Origin: Pocillopora verrucosa
Lineage: Eukaryota > Cnidaria > Anthozoa > Scleractinia > Pocilloporidae
NCBI RefSeq assembly: GCF_036669915.1
Contig: NC_089321.1
Location: forward strand, 17,005,093 to 17,069,092
Reading direction: 5' to 3'
Length of the DNA: 64,000 nt
In this document: positions 58,615 to 64,000 of the stretch, piece after piece
Numbering within the stretch: the first letter of the stretch is position 1
Layout of the letters: every line of letters begins with the position of its first letter
Translations under genes and position numbers: made by a program
Notes under the pieces: generated by a model
Database searches by the model: none
The model's input: only the letters and a program-made list of their open reading frames with translations
Told to the model about the DNA's origin: nothing

Positions 58615-61600
58615 ATGTCTTCAGGAAATGTTGTCATTATCCCCGTTGACGGGAGCAAAAACAGTGAAAGAGCAGTAAGCTGTAAGTCTCTGTTTGAAAA
58701 AAAACCGTAGATCAAAACTTACGTGCAATATTTGTTTACGTTCTCAAATTTACAAAGCTAAACTTTGCTTAGCTTAGTCATATCCACATGATCAGATATT
58801 GGTTATAAAATAATGATCGGGAATATTTCAAAGACTAATTGGTCTATCGATGCACATCGTTCGCTGATATGTGCACTCCGATTCGCTGGGATCTTCTCCC
58901 AGGTTTCTTGTACTGTGTCCGAACGTCGAAAAGAGACTTAATCAAGAAGAAACTCTCTTTTTTATTATTCTTTTGCCTCCCCTTGAGAGTTTATTAATAC
59001 AATGTTAAAATTAGAGTTTAAGCGTGATTAACTTAAGAAAAACAATGCCACGAAAGCGAGAATCAAGATGAACAAATATCGCGCATTTTTAGTCCTACAG
59101 CACACACGTGAAATATTGGTCGACTTTATTTTGTGATTTCAAATTGCAGCCGAATGGTACATTTCTGAAATGCTTAAATGTATTTGTTTATTTACCAAAT
59201 CTACTTTTGTCGACCTATGTAATTTCATCATGGCGGTAGTTTTGGTAGAATTTTACCATTCAAATATTATAAAACCTTAACGGAATATTGCTGCGATATT
59301 GTTTTAACTCTAGAGGTCCATATTGTAAATTAGTAAAAAAGATTGACAGAAGTACTTACGGATATTTGCTGATTCCTTTTTCTAAGAACCAAATATCAAA
59401 ATAGCAAGGTTACATAAGCGCCACATTAACATCCTACTTCTTGAGACATAGAGTGTTCTTTTTTCATGTTTCTCCCATTGAGCAGGTGATTAGGAGTACA
59501 TTACATGCAAATTCAATGACTTTAATTACTTTTTGATTTGACTGTAGAGATTGGGTAAATTCTGTTTGTTTTTGGTTTTTTTAATTTTTTAATCATTTTT
59601 CATCAGGGTATCTAGATCATCTTCACTCTAAAGGTGACAGAGTTGTTTTCATCCATGCATTTGATCCTCCACCTATGCAATCTGCAAAACACAGTAAGTA
59701 CAGGTTTATTGGATCTAAAGATCATAAAACTTCCACTGAAACCATGTGTTCAAAAAGCCCAGATACTATCAAACTTAGGGTACATGTAATATCTACCTTG
59801 AGGGTATCTGAACTATATTGTAGAGATGCAAAACTGGTTTTTGATATTAGTTCAGAAATCTTTCATGAAACTTGGGACAGTAGTGTTACTTGATGGAACA
59901 AGTAGGTTTACATGTAGATATAGATCTACAGCTGCCTCAGGGTTAGCTTAACCCTTTAACTCCCATGACTGACCAAGACAAAATTTCTCCTTACAATATC
60001 AATACAATATCAACCAGATAAGTGATGAGAATAGAGAAAAATATCAGTTTAGGGATAATTAGTTGATCCAGTACTGAATTCTCTGAACTGACATTAGAAG
60101 AATTGTATGGTTGACTGTGAGAAGAATTACAAATTTGATCTGGGAGTTAAAGAGTTAAGGGATATTTTTAAAAATATCGAAACGTTGGGTCTATGAATTG
60201 TAACTTCTTTGGTTACATTCATTAAATCTGCAAACCAGTGTAGCTTCAAACTATGTCTGATGTATAAATTACTTCTTTTAATTAGTATAAGAATTATACC
60301 TACCTGATTGCAGCAATGTTGTCACTGAAGAACACAAAAGCTATAAAAGGAAAACAGACAGGCAACAAAGGAATTAATCAGCAATAGTCATACAATGACT
60401 AAGCTACTTTTTTAGAATGTCAAAATAATAACTAACCCTCTAAGACTGAACTTCTTTTCCAAAATTAATTCTCCGGCCTTTCATACACATAGTTACAGGA
60501 AAACCCTCTTTTTTTCATTGCATAAGAAGATCAGAGTTACTTTTTGAAAGAACTCTTTTATATTTGCTGGTTCATTGCAGAATGTTGGATGGAGTCAGTG
60601 CTGAATTTGAATTTTACATGTAGCTTGCTTTTATTTGAGTTCCCTGTTTTTTCACTCGCTCAGGTGATTTCCCATTTTTTCCTTGTTGAGAACACATCTG
60701 GAGAAATTTCATTGAATGAAATGATGATTTCTACTTGACTTTAATTCTTCATTTTTCTTACATGATTCACTTTTTTTTCGCATTTTTGTATCACAGTCAA
60801 GCCTCTTTTTGTGACCACTTCTTGCTAGTGACCACTTTTTTCAATTTAAATTGCAGTTATACTAAAACAAGGAATGAACTAAAATGACCTAAAACAACCT
60901 AAAATGATCTTGAGTGATGCACACAATGAAGTAAAATAACCTTGACTGATGTCTGATATAACCAAAAATGACATTTAAGTCTAGCTGAAAAGATCCATGA
61001 TAGTAGCTGGTAGTAGCTCAATGATCTAAGGTGTTCTAAGTGGTCTAAAGTGACATAATATATAAGAAGGTAAGCACTTAGTTTGCACATTCCCACACTT
61101 TTCCGTGTTCAAATTCTCAAAGGTTCCTCTTACTTGTAACTGATCACTGAATCTTGCAATGCATGACGCTTTCATAAATTAATAGTTTGCTTTTTCTTGA
61201 GACATCACCTTGGGATGCCTATGATATGGCTGACAATTACTTTTTTAAATTGTTCCAGTAAAGTTAAAACATCATTTCATGTCATTTTAGTCAGTGCAGG
61301 TTATTTCCAATCATTTTAGGTCAATACATCAGTCAAGGTTATTTTAGGTCCTTTTAGGTCATTTCAGACATCACTTAAGGTCATTTTAGGTCATTTTAGA
61401 AATCACTCAAGGTCATTTTAAGTCATTTTAAGTCATTTAAAGTCATTTTAAGTCATTTTAAGTCATTTTAGGTCATTCCCTGTTTTAGTAACTACCTTTT
61501 CAAATTACCAAAAGTTTCCAAGTCAAATCACTTCAAATGAAACCTCTTGAAACTGGACATCTCTTGCAAGCAACCACTTTAAGAGATGCTTGTTTTTAAG

Positions 61601-64000
61601 ATTCATTTGTTTTTAACCCACCATAGGCCACCATTTGACAGACAATTGGCCTTATCTCTCACAACGTAATTTGAAAAATGTTTTAACAAATGTTTCCATA
61701 TAGCCACCAGAAGTGTTTTTCAAAATAACTTAAATGCATGAATAAAGTAACAAACAAGCCAAGCTTCTTTCATGTGAATTGTCCCAAATGCTGTTTGAAA
61801 TAGTTTGTGAGATACAAAGCAATTGGGTCCATAGATTCCATGATTTTTTTCCTTAAATCATTTGCAAAAAGTTCTTACCATAGGTTTCAATAAGCACTGG
61901 CAAAAGGGTCCAAATTACCCAAAATATGGAACCTCTGTGGCCTGACCTCTGATAAGGAACTGCCTCCAGTAAGCAACCACCTACACTTGACATTTTGGGT
62001 GGTCACTAACCGGAGGTTCCACTGTAGTCCTAAACACAGTTTGAATTTGGTTAAATTGATGCAGATAGGTGGATATACACAATAGTATGTATTTCATGCT
62101 CTCCTCCATTCTCCTCACTAATTGAAGATGGAAAATTTGGCAGGATATCTTAATTTATCATATAAACTATGGTTTTATACAAGGATTTCTAGCCCTGAGA
62201 AAAGCCATAACATCACAGGTGAAAAAATACAATATTTTCTTCAGTGTGTTTGATATTGTCGATTAGCTGCTGACACATTACTTGCCTTTTGTGCTACCAT
62301 TCTCAGTCCAAGGTTGTCTGTCAGAATTTTTTCAGATTGTGGCTGCTAAAACACTGAAAAATCTGTTTCGCTGGCAGACAGTGACACTCAAACTTTCCTA
62401 TAAGGGGAAGAAACAAAATGTGAAAAGAAAAACCAAAAGTTATGTATTCAGTGGCTTTGGTAATGAAATTTCTTGTGGCTGAAAATGAAAATCAAATACA
62501 GGAAGATTCGCCACAGGTTGATTTTATGCACTGTATCTTTTTATTTCCATTTGTTGTGAAAGTCAACTTTTTTTGTCAATAAAGGGCTATCATGTTTATA
62601 TGAATTAAACAAAATAATATATGGTTGCTTGTAGATATGGAATTTCTCTTTTTTTGTGTTCAACTTGACATCTCACTGGTGAAGATTTGCCACAGGTTGA
62701 TTTTATGCACTGTATCTTTTTATTTCCATTTGTTGTGAAAGTCAACTTTTTTCGTCAATAAAGGGCTATCATGTTTATATGAATTAAACAAAATAATACA
62801 TGGTTGCTTGTAGATATGGAATTTCTCTTTTTTTGTGTTCAACTTGACATCTCACTGGTGAGCTATCAAGTTAAACACTCAAAGAAAAATTCTATATCAA
62901 TGCACACCCATGTATTATTCTCTTTATAATGCACTGTCGTATGACTGATAGTCTATCAGTTCTGAGTGTGTTTTCTGATATAGGTATTGGTTAAATACAT
63001 GTAAGTAAGGAGATCAAATATAATTTTGTATTTAATTTAATCACTTCTGCAAACAGAAGGGTTAAACAGTATGAATACAAAAAGTCTCTTCCAGACTTGT
63101 AAGCACAGCATAGAAGTAATCAAAAATGTAAAATAATAAACTGTGAGATTGGATGTTGGAGACCACCCCCTCTAAAAAAAGTCTAGTTGTACAAGGTAGG
63201 GTTTCAATGAATTTGTCTGCAGAGAATTACATCTAGGACAAAAGCTTCACCGCTTGCATGACAAGCATGTTGTTTTGCCATCAAAGATATGAGACTGTCC
63301 TCTTAATTTATTCCAAACTAGCTGCTTCAATCATTGGTTCTCAAAAGGCAAGATGCTCATTCAACTCAAGAGACAGAAGTCTCACCTTTAAAGATGATAA
63401 TTATGCTTGACTTGTGCAAAATATGACCAAGCAGTAATTTATTTTTAGCAGTACTGTCACTACTGAATAACCATGTATTATTTGCTGTTTACTCTTGATC
63501 TTTTACCATCAATAATCATTTTTCTTTCTTTTGCTGGGCAGCAAGTGTCGACCTCAAGAACAACTATGATGAGTGGTGTGTCTTAATTCAGAAGGCCCAA
63601 GACAAAGCCAGGGGCCTTCTGAAAGAGTATGATGAAAAATTTGCCTCCCTAAAGGTCAGTGCAAGTCTTCTTTTGTACAGTAAGTGCATTTCATATTGGT
63701 GAACTCATGTTGTATGTTATTTATAACTTTGCAAGCTTTGACTACAATGCAATCAGGACAGGAGAAAAGGTTGTGTTCCTTAACGTGACTTCCAGTTATT
63801 TCTATCTCCACGTGCTTTTAGAGTTCCTCTTTGTGCATTAAATTATCGGTTCTTAGATTTTTGTCTTGTTGCCATGCTAACTTAATAAGTGCTCCCCTCC
63901 TAATCTGAGCACCCCCATTTTAACTGAAATATTGAAGAAGTGCCCAAGCACTTATTTGAGGAAATACTGTACATCATGTTGCTCCCTGTGTTATGGTCGG
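58615..64000 (+). CDS. Universal stress protein (UspA family), 3' end outside window
   Basis: Exons 58615-58681, 59607-59693 and 63542-63654 join in phase. The first two exons end at the same phases as their minus-strand partner (67-bp exon 1 in both). Start MSSGNVVIIPVDGSKNSERA holds the conserved DGS. Exon 2 gives WYLDHLHSKGDRVVFIHAFD, exon 3 a charged helix (AQDKARGLLKEYDEKF). The last exon with the G-x2-G-x9-G signature is not seen and must lie beyond 64000. The 3.8-kb second intron is loaded with transposons. The same exon phases and head-to-head layout suggest that the pair arose by inverted duplication. Confidence 0.85.
59952..60154. mobile_element. TTAA-flanked MITE, copy 3 (best preserved)
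   Basis: 203 bp, ends ccctttaactccca and tgggagttaaagag, with exact TTAA on both sides (59948-59951 and 60155-60158). Inverse orientation to the other two copies. The interior is shared: aaatttctccttacaatatc, agataagtgatgagaata, agttgatcc. It lies in intron 2 of the plus-strand USP gene. Confidence 0.85.
60794..62024. mobile_element. ~1.2-kb palindromic non-autonomous DNA transposon
   Basis: The left end cagtcaagcctc...gtgaccactt and the right end, read inversely, cagtggaacctcc...gtgaccacc form terminal inverted repeats. Inside them 60860-61000 (aaatgacctaaaac, ttgagtgatg, aaaataaccttgactgatgt) is the inverse of 61290-61500, so most of the element folds back. No transposase. The cagtggaacctc ends recall Tc1/mariner-type elements; a clean TA duplication is not visible at the left end. 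Confidence 0.7.
61421..61473 (+). repeat. 10-bp tandem array AGTCATTTTA
   Basis: About five copies of agtcatttta (one with a single-base variant), inside the palindromic transposon. Diverged ggtcatttta units precede it from 61378. Confidence 0.9.
62502..62860 (+). repeat. 179-bp tandem duplication, two copies
   Basis: 62502-62680 and 62681-62859 are nearly identical (a handful of mismatches) and directly adjoin; both start gaagatt and end ctcactggt. Recent local duplication inside intron 2 of the plus-strand USP gene. No coding frame. Confidence 0.95.

Noticed and set aside
1..64000. Bacterial features, CRISPR arrays, tRNA or rRNA genes
   Set aside because: The window is intron-rich eukaryotic DNA; no spacer-repeat arrays, and no tRNA or rRNA sequence was recognised by eye.

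Overview
This is eukaryotic nuclear DNA: genes are split by short AT-rich GT-AG introns, small non-autonomous transposons are dense, and there are no operons. The gene content (a giant TPR-CHAT protein, tandem DD3-3-like secreted proteins, a multi-exon SLC23 transporter and split universal stress protein genes) and the repeat families point to an anthozoan cnidarian, most likely a stony coral. The organism is an inference from gene content, not a database match.

Layout. 0-8 kb is a repeat graveyard: diverged tandem units, foldback elements, and a decayed BEL/Pao retrotransposon (minus strand, about 4.2-7.15 kb) interrupted by a LINE fragment and by a small transposon landed beside its reverse transcriptase YxDD box. 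8.95-13.97 kb is a TPR-CHAT gene with 22 nearly identical 40-residue TPR units and a CHAT cysteine-protease-like domain that keeps its His and Cys. 14-20 kb is mostly non-coding, with one decayed zinc-finger-like gene near 17 kb and a foldback at 18.7 kb.

20-42.5 kb is a tandem array of DD3-3-like genes, all on the plus strand: a broken copy 1 (20.8-23.2 kb) followed by a stray exon-5 fragment, an intact copy 2 (27.9-32.4 kb, 9 coding exons, 636 aa) and an intact copy 3 (35.5-42.4 kb, 9 exons, 635 aa). A 2.5-2.7 kb block carrying the spacer, 5' flank and exon 1 is duplicated between copies 2 and 3. Copy 3 appears to use one GC-AG intron.

42.5-45 kb is repeats, including one MITE nested in another. 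45.1-51.3 kb (minus) is an SLC23 nucleobase/ascorbate transporter gene whose nine 3' exons join cleanly, but whose two recognisable 5' exons carry several small indels. 55.4-58.3 kb (minus) and 58.6 kb onward (plus) are two universal stress protein genes arranged head to head over a 327-bp shared promoter; the second runs off the window end. Its long intron holds a TTAA-flanked MITE, a 1.2-kb palindromic transposon and a fresh 179-bp tandem duplication.

The genes look like independent animal genes, not one pathway. The most striking features are the homogenised TPR-CHAT array (a sensor/protease layout) and the DD3-3 array caught in duplication, decay and partial conversion.
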